Below, piece by piece: positions 1 through 8,343 of a stretch of 64,000 nucleotides of DNA; positions within the stretch are counted from its first letter, which is position 1; every line of letters begins with the position of its first letter. Source of the stretch: Luteimicrobium xylanilyticum (GTDB lineage Bacteria; Actinomycetota; Actinomycetes; Actinomycetales; Cellulomonadaceae); contig NZ_CP045529.1 of assembly GCF_009429125.1 (NCBI RefSeq), positions 186,001-250,000 on the forward strand, given 5' to 3'. The notes beneath the pieces were generated by a model. That model saw nothing but the letters and a program-made list of their open reading frames with translations. It had not been told where the DNA came from and searched no databases. Made by a program: the position numbers and the translations under genes.

Positions 1-476
1 GCGTGCTGGATAGCCGAGTTGATGACGCGCGGCGCCTGGGCCGCGGACGAGATCATCTCCGAGTACACCGAGCACTCCGTGAAGAGCCGGTCGGGGTGGG
101 TCTCCTGGAAGAAGCTCGTGCCGATCTGCGCGCTCGGGATGTGGCTCGCGATCGCGAGGACGGGCACGCGGGACCGGTTCGCGTCGTACAGGCCGTTGAT
201 GAGGTGCAGGTTGCCCGGCCCGCACGACCCGGCGCACACCGCGAGGCTGCCCGTGACCTCGGCCTCGCCCGCGGCCGCGAACGCCGCGACCTCCTCGTGG
301 CGCACGTGCACCCACTCGATCTCGTCGGACCGCCGGACGGCGTCGACGACGGGGTTGAGGCTGTCGCCCACGATCCCGTAGATCCGCTTCACGCCGGCCG
401 AGACGAGCTGGGCGACCAGCAGGTCGGCGACGGTCTTGTTGCGCTTGTCCTGGGGTGACTTGCGTCCGAGAGCCAT
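1..476 (-). CDS. poxB: Pyruvate oxidase/dehydrogenase (PoxB-type, ThDP-dependent), N-terminal part
   Basis: Only the first ~158 codons are present; the gene runs off the left edge. The enzyme family oxidatively decarboxylates pyruvate to acetate (or acetyl phosphate) and CO2 using ThDP and FAD, passing electrons to quinone at the membrane. Visible are the opening stretch [20 protein letters not shown], the ThDP-activating glutamate in the [16 protein letters not shown] context (around residues 50-60), and [14 protein letters not shown] followed by [11 protein letters not shown], which is the classic Pyr domain of the acetolactate synthase/PoxB superfamily. [11 protein letters not shown] favours PoxB over acetolactate synthase. 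ATG at 474-476 is the first in-frame start. The C-terminal FAD and ThDP-binding domains lie outside the window, so assignment within the superfamily is good but not absolute. Confidence 0.85.
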   Translation of the reverse strand, partial: MALGRKSPQDKRNKTVADLLVAQLVSAGVKRIYGIVGDSLNPVVDAVRRSDEIEWVHVRHEEVAAFAAAGEAEVTGSLAVCAGSCGPGNLHLINGLYDANRSRVPVLAIASHIPSAQIGTSFFQETHPDRLFTECSVYSEMISSAAQAPRVINSAIQH

Positions 477-542
477 GGCTCCCATGCTCCGCCCGCCGCG
501 CCGGGGCCGCAGTTCGAGGCGGTGTGACGTGCGTCGTCGTCC

Positions 543-564
543 ACATGGGGACTTGTCCCCATGT
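543..564. promoter_or_regulatory. 22-bp perfect palindrome, candidate operator
   Basis: Arms ACATGGGGAC (543-552) and GTCCCCATGT (555-564) are perfectly complementary across a TT centre. It lies 67 bp upstream of the poxB start and just upstream of the -35 position of the -10-like TACGTT at 586-591 that precedes the small ORF at 618. This is a typical place for a dimeric regulator. No regulator gene is adjacent, so the binding protein is unknown. Confidence 0.55.
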
Positions 565-585
565 CCACCGATGCGTCCTCTCCGC

Positions 586-612
586 TACGTTTCGCGTGCC
601 GAGGCGAGGAGA
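586..612 (+). promoter_or_regulatory. -10 element and ribosome binding site of small ORF
   Basis: TACGTT at 586-591 matches the actinobacterial TAnnnT -10. It is followed 9-21 bases later by the purine-rich stretch GAGGCGAGGAGAG (600-612), 5 bases before the ATG at 618. This is the main argument that the 48-codon frame is translated. Confidence 0.4.
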
Positions 613-617
613 GCAGG

Positions 618-764
618 ATGAGCGGTCAGCTGGTGGCCATGCCCACCCGGGCGTGGGAGGGCCCCGACCCCGACGACGACGGCGGCCCGGCCGCGGGCGA
701 GGACGTCGCCGCGCGCGTGGTCCGGCTGGGGGAGAGGGGCCGGTCGCTCGCGTGCGTCGCGTGA
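618..764 (+). CDS. Small hypothetical protein (48 aa)
   Basis: I do not recognise this peptide. It is acidic in the middle (PDPDDDGG, roughly residues 16-23) and basic near the C terminus, and has no membrane segment or signal peptide. Support is contextual: a good purine-rich ribosome site 5 bases upstream, a TAnnnT -10 element, and the 22-bp palindrome at 543-564. Its stop is followed by about 140 bases (765-907) in which I see no gene or convincing hairpin before the end of the minus-strand MFS gene. It could be a spurious short frame in GC-rich DNA; proteomics or conservation in relatives would decide. Confidence 0.35.
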   Translation: MSGQLVAMPTRAWEGPDPDDDGGPAAGEDVAARVVRLGERGRSLACVA

Positions 765-907
765 GGAGGTGCGGCGCCCACCCCGGGTGCGAATCGGCCA
801 CACCACTCGATAGGCCGTCGCCGGCCCGGGCGTCGGGGCCCCCGGGGCGGAGGTGTGGTGGCTGGCGCCGCAACGACCAAGAGCGCGGGGCGCTCGCGAA
901 CCTGAGC

Positions 908-2245
908 TCAGACGTGCGTCTCGATGCGGATCCGTGCGCTGCGCCGCAGGACGCCGATCGACGCGACCACGAGGACGGTCGCCGCCCCGGCGGCGGCGAG
1001 CACCACGAGGTAGCCGGCGTGCGCGCCGGCGGCGTCGATCCGCGAGCCGGCGACGGCGGAGCCGATCGACACGCCGATCCCGAGCGCGGTCCCGGCCCAC
1101 GCGAGGCCCTCGGTGAGCTGGCCCGGGGACACGACCTGCTGGATGAGGCCGTTGCCGTTGATGAGCGTCGGGGCGATCGCGAACCCGGTCACGAACATGA
1201 CGGCGACGAGCGCGGGGATCGAGTCGACGAGGCGGAACATGGAGACGCCGAGCGCGAGCACGACCATGCCCACCACGAACCGCTTCCAGAGCGCCGAACG
1301 CCAGTGCCGCGCGCCGTAGAGGAGCCCGCCGCACAGCGAGCCGGCGGCGAAGACCGCGAGGATGGCGCCGGCCCACGGCTTGTGGCCGTGCTCGTCGGCG
1401 AAGGCGATGGTCGAGACGTCGGTCGCGCCGAAGACGACGCCCAGCGCGACGAACACCACGCACACGACCACCGCGGCGGGGTTCCGCAGGACGGAGCGCC
1501 GGCGTGCGCCGTCGGCAGGGCGGGGGACGGGCGGCGGCTCGGTGGCGCGCAAGGACAGGAACCACAGCCCGCCGAGGAGTCCGCCGACGAGTGGTACGGC
1601 GAGCCCGGACCACGGCGTGACGCTCGTGGCGAGCAGGGTCGCGACGACGGGTCCGACGACGAACACGACCTCGTCGAGCGCGGACTCCAGCGAGTAGGCG
1701 GTGTGGAGGCGGCGGGGATCGTCGATGACCTTCGACCAGCGGGCGCGGACCATCGAGCCGAACGACCCGGCCCCGCCGCCCGCGAGGATCGCGAACACGT
1801 ACAGCAGCGCCTCGGGCGCCCGGGTCACGGCGGTCACGATCAACCCGACCAGCCCGACGCTCGCGACGGCCAGCATGGGCAGCATGACGCGGCGCTGGCC
1901 ACGGCGGTCGACGAGCCGCGCGAGCTGGGGCGAGCAGAGGGCCTGCGCGACGACGAGCACCGCGGAGATCCGCCCTGCGAGCGCGTACGAGTGGTACAGC
2001 CCCTGGATCATCAGGACGGTGCCGATGCCGACCATCGACATGGGCAGCCGCGCGATCAGGCCGGACGCCGAGAACTGCAGCGCCCCCGGCACCCGCAGGA
2101 TCGCGGCGTACGGGTTGCGCGACGCGCGACCGTCGGGCGACGGCACCGCCACGGGCGGCGTGGTGGGGTCGGGGGACGGCGACGAGCCGACCAGCTCGGG
2201 GCTGGTCGGCTCGTGGTTCTGCTGGGGTGAGGGATCCTGAAGCAT
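908..2245 (-). CDS. MFS transporter (probable drug/sugar efflux)
   Basis: A 445-residue major facilitator superfamily permease with about 12 hydrophobic segments, starting after a Pro/Ser-rich cytosolic N terminus of ~50 residues. The loop between helices 2 and 3 carries the family signature as ARLVDRRGQRRVM, and the C-terminal half repeats the pattern. Such proteins export drugs or sugars by proton antiport across the cytoplasmic membrane; the substrate cannot be read. I chose ATG at 2243-2245 over the TTG at 2276-2278 because a TACCGT -10 (2256-2261) lies only ten bases upstream. Transcription would then start almost at the ATG, and the extra 11 codons of the longer frame would be the operator itself. 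The gene stands alone on its strand between poxB and the GH30 gene, with no linked regulator. Confidence 0.85.
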   Translation of the reverse strand: MLQDPSPQQNHEPTSPELVGSSPSPDPTTPPVAVPSPDGRASRNPYAAILRVPGALQFSASGLIARLPMSMVGIGTVLMIQGLYHSYALAGRISAVLVVAQALCSPQLARLVDRRGQRRVMLPMLAVASVGLVGLIVTAVTRAPEALLYVFAILAGGGAGSFGSMVRARWSKVIDDPRRLHTAYSLESALDEVVFVVGPVVATLLATSVTPWSGLAVPLVGGLLGGLWFLSLRATEPPPVPRPADGARRRSVLRNPAAVVVCVVFVALGVVFGATDVSTIAFADEHGHKPWAGAILAVFAAGSLCGGLLYGARHWRSALWKRFVVGMVVLALGVSMFRLVDSIPALVAVMFVTGFAIAPTLINGNGLIQQVVSPGQLTEGLAWAGTALGIGVSIGSAVAGSRIDAAGAHAGYLVVLAAAGAATVLVVASIGVLRRSARIRIETHV

Positions 2246-2267
2246 TTCTAGTACAACGGTACCAGAA
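2246..2267. promoter_or_regulatory. Palindromic operator abutting the MFS start codon
   Basis: Plus-strand arms TTCTAGTAC (2246-2254) and GTACCAGAA (2259-2267) pair at 8 of 9 positions around AACG. The palindrome touches the MFS ATG and contains the presumed -10 (TACCGT on the minus strand), so a bound repressor would occlude the promoter. The architecture resembles TetR-family sites of drug exporters; the regulator is not encoded nearby. Confidence 0.5.
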
Positions 2268-2401
2268 CTTTCGCGCAACCACCCGGACGCCGCGGCTGGG
2301 TGCTGAAGTCACGACAACGGCGAGCCGGGAGAAGAGCGGGAAGGAGGAGGCCGGGGGGTGCGAAGGGCGTGGCGGGGCTGGCGGGAGGCCCCGAGGAACG
2401 A

Positions 2402-2436
2402 GGGGCCGGATGGTAGCCCGAGCGCCCTCCGGCCCC
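2402..2436. terminator. GC-rich hairpin downstream of the GH30 gene
   Basis: GGGGCCGGA (2402-2410) pairs perfectly with TCCGGCCCC (2428-2436) around a 17-base loop. It lies about 40 bases past the stop of the minus-strand GH30 gene and before the MFS promoter, with no T-run, as is usual for actinobacterial terminators. The region 2268-2477 otherwise shows nothing. Confidence 0.5.
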
Positions 2437-2477
2437 CTCCTTCCCGCGGACGCACCCCGCGGGCAGGAGACGTGACC

Positions 2478-4469
2478 TCAGCGATACAGACGGACGTCCG
2501 CGACGCTCCACCAGGAGCCCGACGTTCCCGTCTGGGTGATCTTCACGTACCGGGCGAGGGTCAGCCGGAGGTCCGCGTTGACGAGCTGCCCGGTCCCGCT
2601 GCCCGTGGCCTTGGTGGTCCAGTGCGTCCCGTCGAGGCTGGTGCTGACGGCCCAGCCGCGGGGGTAGTCGCCGAGGTTGTCGCCCGCGTCGACGGCGACG
2701 CGGCGGAGCTCGGTGACCTTCCCGAGGTCGAGCTGGACGTACTGGCCGGGCGCCTGGGCGGCGCCGGAGGACCAGCGGGTGGAGGCGTCGGCGTCGATGG
2801 CGAGCTTCGCGTCGTCGGGCGCGCTGGAGGCCGTGGCGGTCGCGTGCGCGAGCGACACGGGCACGAGTCCGGACAGCCCGGAACCGAGGAACGCCCCGCG
2901 GGTCGCGGACGCCGGCCAGGTGAACGTGGCGAGCGCCCCGCCGGGCAGGGTGTACTCGAACGTCCGGGAGCCGACGGCGACGGCGAAGGACCGCGGGTCG
3001 TCGTTCTCGTTGTGGACGACGAGCGCGGTCGAGCCGTCGGGGTTGCGGAACGCGACGTCCATGAGCTGGCCGTTCCAGCCGGTGGTGCCGAACGACGTGG
3101 AGCCGATGCGTACGGCGCCCTGCTTCACGAACTTCGAGAGGTGCCCGATGGTGTAGTACTCGGCGTTCTCGCTGTAGGTGCCGTCGGGGTGGACGGCGAG
3201 GAACCCGGTGCAGGTGTCGCAGCCGCCGAGGTGGGGGCCGCCATCGTCGTCGAGGGCGAGGTTCCAGTCGGCGACGGTCTTGGCCCAGTTGCGGGTGGTG
3301 CCGATGGTGATGGTGCGGGCGTGCCAGGTGAGGGTGCCGCGGAAGTACTGGGCGGGGGTGTCGTCGGCGCCGTGGGACCCCGAGCACTCGGTGAAGTAGA
3401 TGCCCTTGTCCGGGTGGGCGTCGTGGAGCGCGGTCTGGGCGCTGGGGTCGCCCGAGTAGCAGTGGTACGCGGTGCCGGTGATCCACTTCGCGGCGGGCGA
3501 GTCGAGGAGCTGGTACGGGTAGTCGGTCTCGCCGCCGGGCTCGTCGGGCGGGGCGGACGCGGCGTCGTTGGGGTGCGTGGACCAGTTGTGGTCGTAGCCG
3601 AGGATCTTGGTCCGGGGACTGGCCTTCTTGAGGAGCGGGCCGAGGGCCTCGATGACCTTCTCCTCCTGCTTCACGCCCATGTCGGTGCCCGGGTACGCGG
3701 ACGGGGTCCGGTTCTGGGGCTCGTTCTGGACGGTCAGGTAGTCGATGGGCACGCCGGCCGCGGCGTACGCCTTGACGTACTTGACGAGGTAGCGGGCGTA
3801 CGCGTCGTAGTAGGCGGGGTCGTCCTTGAGGCGGCCGCCGACGAGCGAGTCGTTGGTCTTCATCCAGGCCGGCGGTGACCACGGGGTGGCGACGACCTTG
3901 ATGGCCGGGTTGAGCTTCTTGGCCTGGCGGAGCAGGGGGAGGATCTGCTTCTCGTCGTGGGCGATGGTGAAGTGCTCGAGCCCGAGGTCGGTCTGGCCGG
4001 GGGCGACGTCGTCGTAGGTGTAGTGCTCGCTGGTCGCCGTGAAGTCGGAGGAGCCGACGGGCTGGCGCAGGAAGCTGACGCCAATGCCGTCGGTGGGGCT
4101 GAACAGGTCGCGCATGGCCTTCGTGCGCTCGGCGGGGCTCAGCTGGTACAGCACGGCTGCGGTCGAGTCGGTGAGCGCGCCGCCGAAGCCGTCCATGGTC
4201 TGGTAAGTGGTGGCGGGGTCGATCGTGATGGTCGTGCGGGTCGAGCTGCCCGTCGTGAACCGGGTGGGCGCCTGCTCGGCGAGGCGCTGCGCGCCGTCGG
4301 GGGTGGTCACCCAGACCCGCACGTCGTCGCTGCTCGCGTGGCCCGGGTGGGCGTCAGCGGCGAGCGCGGGGGTGAGCGCGAGCGCGGCGGACGCGGCGAG
4401 CGCGGTGCCGGCCGCGGCGGCGCGGCGCCGCGGGTGGCGTGGGGTGGTCGGTGGCGGCGGTGACGTCAT
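2478..4469 (-). CDS. Secreted glycoside hydrolase family 30 (glucosylceramidase-type) with C-terminal F5/8C (CBM32-like) domain
   Basis: A 663-residue exported glycosidase. Residues 1-40 form a signal peptide with an Arg-rich start, an Ala/Leu core and a likely cut near ALAADA. The GH30 (beta/alpha)8 barrel spans roughly 80-510: DGFGGALTDS (93-102), the acid/base Glu250 in YLTVQNEPQ, and the nucleophile Glu361 in YFTECSGS. Residues ~530-663 form a discoidin/F5-8C domain (TRWSSG, YVQLDLGK, and YVKITQTG near the end), usually a carbohydrate-binding module. GH30 enzymes hydrolyse beta-linked glucosides, beta-1,6-glucans or xylans with retention; the exact substrate is not evident. It is transcribed divergently from a LacI-type regulator with candidate operators in the 195-bp gap, which suggests sugar-controlled expression. 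Length and active site look intact. Confidence 0.92.
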   Translation of the reverse strand: MTSPPPPTTPRHPRRRAAAAGTALAASAALALTPALAADAHPGHASSDDVRVWVTTPDGAQRLAEQAPTRFTTGSSTRTTITIDPATTYQTMDGFGGALTDSTAAVLYQLSPAERTKAMRDLFSPTDGIGVSFLRQPVGSSDFTATSEHYTYDDVAPGQTDLGLEHFTIAHDEKQILPLLRQAKKLNPAIKVVATPWSPPAWMKTNDSLVGGRLKDDPAYYDAYARYLVKYVKAYAAAGVPIDYLTVQNEPQNRTPSAYPGTDMGVKQEEKVIEALGPLLKKASPRTKILGYDHNWSTHPNDAASAPPDEPGGETDYPYQLLDSPAAKWITGTAYHCYSGDPSAQTALHDAHPDKGIYFTECSGSHGADDTPAQYFRGTLTWHARTITIGTTRNWAKTVADWNLALDDDGGPHLGGCDTCTGFLAVHPDGTYSENAEYYTIGHLSKFVKQGAVRIGSTSFGTTGWNGQLMDVAFRNPDGSTALVVHNENDDPRSFAVAVGSRTFEYTLPGGALATFTWPASATRGAFLGSGLSGLVPVSLAHATATASSAPDDAKLAIDADASTRWSSGAAQAPGQYVQLDLGKVTELRRVAVDAGDNLGDYPRGWAVSTSLDGTHWTTKATGSGTGQLVNADLRLTLARYVKITQTGTSGSWWSVADVRLYR

Positions 4470-4530
4470 GGTCGTTCCTCTCGTCGTCGAGCGGTGGCTC
4501 CCCTGCCGCGGCGCTCGCGGAGCGATCCGT

Positions 4531-4552
4531 CATGGAACACTCCATGGAACAT
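4531..4552. promoter_or_regulatory. Candidate LacI-family operator cluster
   Basis: ATGGAACACTCCAT (4532-4545) is an inverted repeat with ATGGA/TCCAT arms, and CATGGAACA occurs twice with a 12-bp period (4531-4539 and 4543-4551). A related TGGAACG occurs at 4641-4647. The cluster sits between the divergent GH30 gene and LacI-type gene, the usual place for a sugar-responsive operator. No -10 element could be assigned confidently. Confidence 0.45.
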
Positions 4553-4664
4553 CTGCGTACCGGGTGCCGTCCTCTCTCATCGATGCACGACATTCGGCGC
4601 GATGTCAACGTGGCTTCCGTCGTCGTTTACGATCCATCCGTGGAACGCAACGAAGCGCCCGGCC

Positions 4665-5699
4665 ATGGGTAGGCGGCCCAGCGGCCGCGTCACCGTCCGA
4701 CAGGTCGCCGACGCGACCGGCTACTCCGTCGGGACCGTCTCGCGCGCGCTCAGCGGGCACCCTGCCGTCGCCCCCAGCACCCGCGAAGAGATCCTCGCGA
4801 CGGCCGCCCGCCTCGGCGCCCCGGCCGGCCCCGCGCCGCGCCGCGCCCCCGACGCGCCCGTCCTCGTGCGCTGCCCCTACGTGCTCGACGACTACTTCGG
4901 CCGGGTCGTCACCGCCGTCGTCGAGACACTGGCGCTCCACGGGCGCCGCACTGTCCTCGACACCGGCGAGACCGTCGGGGACCGCCCGGCGCTCGTCGGG
5001 CTCGCCGACGACCGCGACCTCGCGGGAGCCGTGCTCGTCCTCCCGCCCGAACCCGTGCGCACGCTCGAGGCGCTGCGCGCGGGCGGGTTCCCGTTCGTTG
5101 TCGTCGACCCCATGACCGCCCTGCCCGCCGACGTCCCCACCGTCTCCGCCGCCCACCTCACCAGCGCCCGCGCGCTCACCTCGCACCTGCTGGACCTCGG
5201 GCACCGGCGGATCGGCGTCGTCGGCGGGCCCCCCGAGTGGCTCGCCAGCCGGTCGCGGCTCGCCGGGCACGCGTCGGCGCTCGCGGACGTCGGTCTCCTC
5301 CCGGACCCGACCCTGCGGCGCAGCGTCCGGCCGACCGCCGACGAGGGGTACGCGGCGGCGTGCGACCTGCTCGACGCACCCGGTCCGGGCGGCCCGCCGA
5401 CGGCGGTCGTGGCGTTCAACGACAAGGTCGCGTCCGGGGTGCTGCGGGCCGCGGCGGAGCGGGGGCTGCGCGTCCCCGGCGACCTGTCCGTGACCGGCTT
5501 CGACGATCTCGACCTCGCGCGGTCCACGGTGCCCCCGCTCACGACGGCGCACCAGCCGCTCGAGGAGATGGGGCGGATGGCCGTGTCGCTGCTCGTGCGG
5601 CTGGTGGCCGGTCAGGCCGTCGACGGGCTCCACGTGTCGCTCGCGACCGAGCTCGTCGTGCGAGGCTCCACGGCCCCACCGAAGTCCTCGCCGACATAG
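4665..5699 (+). CDS. LacI/GalR-family transcriptional regulator
   Basis: A 344-residue repressor. The N-terminal helix-turn-helix (about residues 6-30) reads VTVRQVADATGYSVGTVSRA with the hinge region RALSGHPAVAPSTREEI, and the rest is a periplasmic-binding-protein-like sensor ending TGFDDLDLARSTVPPLTTA-HQP, both diagnostic for the family. ATG 4665 is chosen because the HTH begins within ten residues of it; upstream in-frame sequence lacks family similarity. LacI-type proteins bind palindromes as dimers and are released by sugars. The divergent secreted GH30 gene is the obvious target, probably with autoregulation. The linker after the HTH is short and Pro/Arg-rich (GAPAGPAPRRAPDAP), so the hinge is somewhat divergent. 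The effector is unknown. Confidence 0.9.
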   Translation: MGRRPSGRVTVRQVADATGYSVGTVSRALSGHPAVAPSTREEILATAARLGAPAGPAPRRAPDAPVLVRCPYVLDDYFGRVVTAVVETLALHGRRTVLDTGETVGDRPALVGLADDRDLAGAVLVLPPEPVRTLEALRAGGFPFVVVDPMTALPADVPTVSAAHLTSARALTSHLLDLGHRRIGVVGGPPEWLASRSRLAGHASALADVGLLPDPTLRRSVRPTADEGYAAACDLLDAPGPGGPPTAVVAFNDKVASGVLRAAAERGLRVPGDLSVTGFDDLDLARSTVPPLTTAHQPLEEMGRMAVSLLVRLVAGQAVDGLHVSLATELVVRGSTAPPKSSPT

Positions 5700-5786
5700 A
5701 CGGGCGGCCGGTACATCTCGGCGGAAGTTGGTATCCGGCAAGGGTCAGGTCTGTTGCCCGGGCGGCCGGTCTGGTAGACACGCCGC

Positions 5787-6323
5787 ATGAGTCGTGCGCT
5801 GGCGCTCGGGGGAGCGTGTGTCGTCGTGGGTGTGCTTGCGGTCTCGGGCTGTGCCATCAAGTCCGACGCGGCAGGCGCAGCACCGTCTCCGCCGGCGTCC
5901 GACACAGCCACGCAGCACGCGACGCCGTCTGCGCCGGACCAGGGCACCGGTGGGCTCACCGGACCCGCGCCGACGTCGTCGTCGGGGGTGTCGGCGGACG
6001 CGCGGTGCACGGACGGCAAGCCCGTGACGATCGACGGTGACCAGGTCGGCGGGTTCGAAGGCTGGTGGAACAGCACGCCCGCCGACGCCGACGGCAACTA
6101 CGCGGACCCGTCCACCTGGGAGCCGCAGATGGTCGAGCATCCGGCGACGGCTGAGGTCGCGACCGACACCGGCGTCGCGCTCGAGGTCTGCGACCGCGGC
6201 ACCGGGTTCGACACCGCGGGCTACCGCGCGCCGAAGGACCACCACGGCTGGCCGCGGCACAGCGTCGTCCTGCTCGACGCGCGGACCGGCAAGCTGCTCG
6301 AGACCCTCCACGCCGCCGGCTGA
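5787..6323 (+). CDS. Putative lipoprotein of unknown function
   Basis: A 178-residue protein with a lipoprotein signal peptide: hydrophobic core ALALGGACVVVGVLAVSG and lipobox VSGC, so Cys22 should be diacylated and the protein anchored outside the membrane. Residues ~25-70 are a low-complexity Ala/Ser/Thr/Pro linker. The C-terminal ~100 residues form a compact Trp-rich domain (GGFEGWWNSTP, then STWEPQMVEH) with two cysteines (ARCTDGK and LEVCDRG) that could form a disulfide. I do not recognise the domain. It stands alone, with 14 bp between its stop and the convergent end of the leucine operon. Function unknown. Confidence 0.75.
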   Translation: MSRALALGGACVVVGVLAVSGCAIKSDAAGAAPSPPASDTATQHATPSAPDQGTGGLTGPAPTSSSGVSADARCTDGKPVTIDGDQVGGFEGWWNSTPADADGNYADPSTWEPQMVEHPATAEVATDTGVALEVCDRGTGFDTAGYRAPKDHHGWPRHSVVLLDARTGKLLETLHAAG

Positions 6324-6337
6324 GCGCGGCAGGTCGG

Positions 6338-7165
6338 TCAGATCACGTAGCCGCCCCCGCACACCAGCGTCTGCCCCGAGATGTAGTCGGACTCGGGCAG
6401 GCACATGAGGTACACGGCGCCGGCGGCCTCGGCGGGGGTACCGGGTCGGCCGAGGGGCACCTGGGCTGTCATCGCGTCCATGAGCTGGGGACTGACGCCC
6501 ACGGAGATCTCCTGGCCCTGCACGGTGATGGTGCCTGCACCTGCGGGGGCGTTCGTCAGACGGGTCGCGATGAGGCCGAACGCGACCGTGTTCACGGTGA
6601 CGTCGTAGCGGCCCCACTCCTTCGCGAGGGTCTTCGTCAGCCCGGTCACCCCCGCCTTCGCGGCCGCGTAGTTGACCTGGCCCGCGTTGCCGCCCAGCCC
6701 GGAGATCGAGGAGATGTTGACCACCTTGCGGCACGGCACCGGCTCACCTGCCGCACGGGCCGCCTTGACCGCCGCGGAGATGACCGGCTGCGCGGCACGC
6801 AGGATGCGGAACGGCGCCTTGAGGTGGACGTCGATCATGGCGTCCCACTGGTCGTCGGTCATCTTCTGGATGACGGTGTCCCACGTGTAGCCCGCGTTGT
6901 TGACGATGATGTCGAGGCCGCCGAACGTGTCGACCGCGGTCTGCACGAAGCGCTCCGCGAAACCCTCCTCGGTGACGCTGCCCGTGCAGGGCACGGCGCG
7001 CCCGCCTGAGGCGACGACGGCCGCGACGGTGGCCGCGGCGGGCTCGTCGTCGAGGTCGTTGACGACCACCGCCGCGCCCTCGGAGGCGAGCTTGAGCACG
7101 ATCTCGCGCCCGATGCCTCGGCCCGCTCCGGAGACGAGGGCGACCTTGCCGTCGAGCGTGCCCAT
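6338..7165 (-). CDS. SDR-family oxidoreductase at the end of the leucine operon
   Basis: A 275-residue short-chain dehydrogenase. The cofactor glycine motif GAGRGIG is near residues 13-19, NNAG follows, and the catalytic triad is Ser in ISSISG with Tyr-x-x-x-Lys in VNYAAAKAG. The N terminus (GKVALVSGAGRGIGREIV) is FabG-like and acts on hydroxyacyl/oxoacyl-CoA or -ACP type substrates with NAD(P). An insertion before the C terminus (PAGAGTITVQGQEISVGVSP) is longer than in standard FabG and is shared with multi-domain-type SDRs. It is the last gene of the 12-gene operon; its ATG overlaps the thiolase stop (TGATG). Its precise step in branched-chain catabolism is uncertain, possibly oxidation of a 3-hydroxyacyl-CoA. 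Confidence 0.88.
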   Translation of the reverse strand: MGTLDGKVALVSGAGRGIGREIVLKLASEGAAVVVNDLDDEPAAATVAAVVASGGRAVPCTGSVTEEGFAERFVQTAVDTFGGLDIIVNNAGYTWDTVIQKMTDDQWDAMIDVHLKAPFRILRAAQPVISAAVKAARAAGEPVPCRKVVNISSISGLGGNAGQVNYAAAKAGVTGLTKTLAKEWGRYDVTVNTVAFGLIATRLTNAPAGAGTITVQGQEISVGVSPQLMDAMTAQVPLGRPGTPAEAAGAVYLMCLPESDYISGQTLVCGGGYVI

Positions 7166-8343
7166 CAGAGCACCCCCAGCACGATCGCCGAGCCCTGGCC
7201 GCCGCCGCCACAGGCCGCCGCGACACCCACCGCGCCCGACCCGAGCGCCTCGAGCCGCCGGGCCAGGTGGCCCACGATCCTCGCCCCGGACGCCCCGATG
7301 GGATGCCCGAGCGCGATCGCGCCGCCGTTCGTGTTGACGATCCCCGGGTCGAGGCCGAGGTGGTCCGTGGACGCCACCACCACCGAGGCGAACGCCTCGT
7401 TGATCTCGACGGCCCCGAACCCGTGGCCGTCGAGGCCCGCCCGGGCGCAGGCGGCCGAGACGGCGTGCGCCGGCTGGAGGTGCAGCCCCACGTCGGGGCC
7501 TGCGACGAGGCCGTGCCCGAGGACCCGGACGCCCGTGAGGCCGAGCGCCTCCGCCACGTCGTCGGCGACGAGGACCAGCGCCGCGGCGCCGTCGGAGATC
7601 TGCGACGCGTTGCCTGCCGTGATGGTGCCGTCGGGCCGGAACGCGGGTCGCAGGCGGCCCAGCGTGTCGAGCGAGGCGTCGGGGCGGACGCCGTCGTCGG
7701 CGTCGACCGTGACGTCGCCGCGTCGGCCGGGCACGTCGACGGGCACGATCTCGCCCTTGAGGAACGCCTCCGCGGCGGCGGCGCGCGTGTGCGACGCGAC
7801 CGCGAACGCGTCCTGCGCTTCGCGTGTCTGCCAGGCCGCGCCCGCGTACGCGTCGCCGTAGCGCTCGGTGCTCAGGCCCATGGAGTCGTGCTCGAACGCG
7901 TCCGTGAGGCCGTCGTGCTGCATGGTGTCGAGCAGCTCGACCGGCCCGAACCGCTGCCCGGCGCGCGACCCGACCCACGCGTGCGGCGCGAGCGTCATCG
8001 ACTCCATGCCGAGCGCCGCCACGACCCGGGCCTCGCCCGTCGAGACGAGCCGGTGCGCCTGCACGACGGCCTCGGCGCCCGAGAGGCACACGGCGTTGAG
8101 CGTGAGCGCCGGCGTCGTCATCGGGACGCCCGCGCCGACGGCGGCCTGCCGGGCCGGGTTCTGGCCCGCACCGCCCTGCAGCACCTGCCCGCCGAGGACG
8201 ACGTCGACGTCGTCGGGCACGATGCCCGACGCCTCCAGCGCCGCGGCCAGCGCGTGGGCGCCGAGCGTGGTCGCGGGCACGGACGCGAACGCGCCGTTGG
8301 CCTTGACGAACGGGGTGCGCCGGTAGCCGACGATGACGGTCAT
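7165..8343 (-). CDS. Acetyl-CoA C-acetyltransferase (thiolase)
   Basis: A 392-residue type II thiolase that cleaves acetoacetyl-CoA with CoA to two acetyl-CoA, the last step of leucine breakdown. The nucleophilic Cys is in [11 protein letters not shown] (near residue 88), the His in [17 protein letters not shown], and the second Cys in [11 protein letters not shown], so the active site is complete. Length matches the family (390-400). It follows the CoA-transferase genes, whose product acetoacetyl-CoA is its substrate. Start ATG 8341-8343 overlaps the upstream scoB gene by 4 bp, and its stop is shared with the next ATG. Confidence 0.93.
   Translation of the reverse strand: MTVIVGYRRTPFVKANGAFASVPATTLGAHALAAALEASGIVPDDVDVVLGGQVLQGGAGQNPARQAAVGAGVPMTTPALTLNAVCLSGAEAVVQAHRLVSTGEARVVAALGMESMTLAPHAWVGSRAGQRFGPVELLDTMQHDGLTDAFEHDSMGLSTERYGDAYAGAAWQTREAQDAFAVASHTRAAAAEAFLKGEIVPVDVPGRRGDVTVDADDGVRPDASLDTLGRLRPAFRPDGTITAGNASQISDGAAALVLVADDVAEALGLTGVRVLGHGLVAGPDVGLHLQPAHAVSAACARAGLDGHGFGAVEINEAFASVVVASTDHLGLDPGIVNTNGGAIALGHPIGASGARIVGHLARRLEALGSGAVGVAAACGGGGQGSAIVLGVL

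Noticed and set aside
455-2230. Long plus-strand open frame opposite the MFS gene
   Set aside because: Composition is Arg/Gly/Asp-rich without any motif; it is the mirror of the minus-strand MFS gene, which has clear helices.
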